From contig OY755187.1 in the NCBI GenBank assembly GCA_963576735.1, positions 10,292,001 to 10,356,000 of the forward strand: DNA of 64,000 nucleotides, written 5' to 3'. Below, piece by piece: positions 63,716-64,000 of the stretch. The translations under genes were made by a program, and so were the position numbers. How positions within the stretch are numbered: position 1 is the first letter of the stretch; each line of letters opens with the position of its first letter. The notes under the pieces are model-generated. The model saw only the letters and a list, made by a program, of their open reading frames with translations, searched no databases and was not told the origin of the DNA. This stretch comes from Bedellia somnulentella. Taxonomy: Eukaryota; Arthropoda; Insecta; Lepidoptera; Bedelliidae.

Positions 63716-64000
63716 AATATATATATCTATATATATAGATATATGTATATGAGTAAGTAGAAAAAATCACTTTTGTATCGCATGGATATAAATTATATCA
63801 AGAATGACTGTTTGGTGTTTGTTCTACTCATCTTGAAGAGGCCTAAAGTGATCTCCGACTCGTTTTTCTTAAAAAGGATGTTTACTTTGTGAGTTTTTTC
63901 ACTATTTTACAACGGCTCTTCAGCAAATTTTCCCCATCCAATCCATTCCAACGGCAAAGGTTGTTTGGTTAGAACACAAATTTATGCCAAATATGTATTG

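Noticed and set aside
1..64000. CRISPR array, rRNA genes or prokaryotic operons
   Set aside because: No regularly spaced direct repeats with unique spacers, no rRNA motifs, and the genes are intron-containing.

Overview
The window looks like nuclear DNA of a moth or butterfly (Lepidoptera). It is AT-rich, genes are split by GT-AG introns, and the repeats are typical of the order: Helitrons ending in a hairpin plus CTAG, tRNA-headed SINEs, a mariner, LINE fragments with (TATG)n-type tails, and MITEs. I see no bacterial operons, CRISPR arrays or rRNA. All homology statements rest on motif recognition and memory; nothing was searched.

Region 1 (about 3.5-42.1 kb, + strand) is one large gene. 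Sixteen exons join in phase from 3525 to the stop at 40618, giving at least 1469 codons; the first exon(s) were not found. The N-terminal part is a class-V aminotransferase (cysteine-desulfurase-like) PLP domain. The middle is a long Ser/Thr-rich linker, mostly one 1548-nt exon, carrying a duplicated helical motif. The C-terminal part is a TtcA-like PP-loop domain, the fold of tRNA 2-thiocytidine synthases. The joined domains resemble a sulfur donor fused to a tRNA thiolation enzyme, but several residues I expect to be essential are changed in both, so this copy may be a diverged paralogue or a pseudoenzyme. Its introns hold a LINE interrupted by a Helitron (5.0-8.7 kb), other Helitrons, many SINEs, and a 3.66-kb Ty3/gypsy-like element (31985-35642) with 555/556 identical LTRs but no RT, RNase H or most of integrase. 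That element sits inside a decayed tandem array of copies of the next coding exon (36324-36531).

Region 2 (42.1-47.2 kb) is intergenic and repeat-rich: a long inverted repeat, a Helitron with a (CAGA)n tract, and a mariner with an unbroken 357-codon transposase.

Region 3 (47.2-60.8 kb) holds two divergent metallothionein-like genes of tiny exons: one on the - strand (47218-50249, 48 aa) and one on the + strand (59362-60546, 37 aa). Both have 28-nt first coding exons, phase-1 introns and 10 cysteines. Seventeen bases after the stop of the second lies a 43-codon ORF for a small membrane peptide, before the poly(A) signal, so that transcript may be dicistronic. Between the two genes are a 54.3-kb ORF of a repeated arthropod family and a possible small membrane-protein gene at 55.8-56.5 kb.

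Region 4 (60.8-64 kb) is repeat-bearing DNA with no gene recognised. Across the window one 250-bp SINE-like family (A here) occurs about 30 times, and its 3' end matches the 3' end of a LINE (B) present as about ten C-terminal fragments, which suggests a SINE/LINE partnership.
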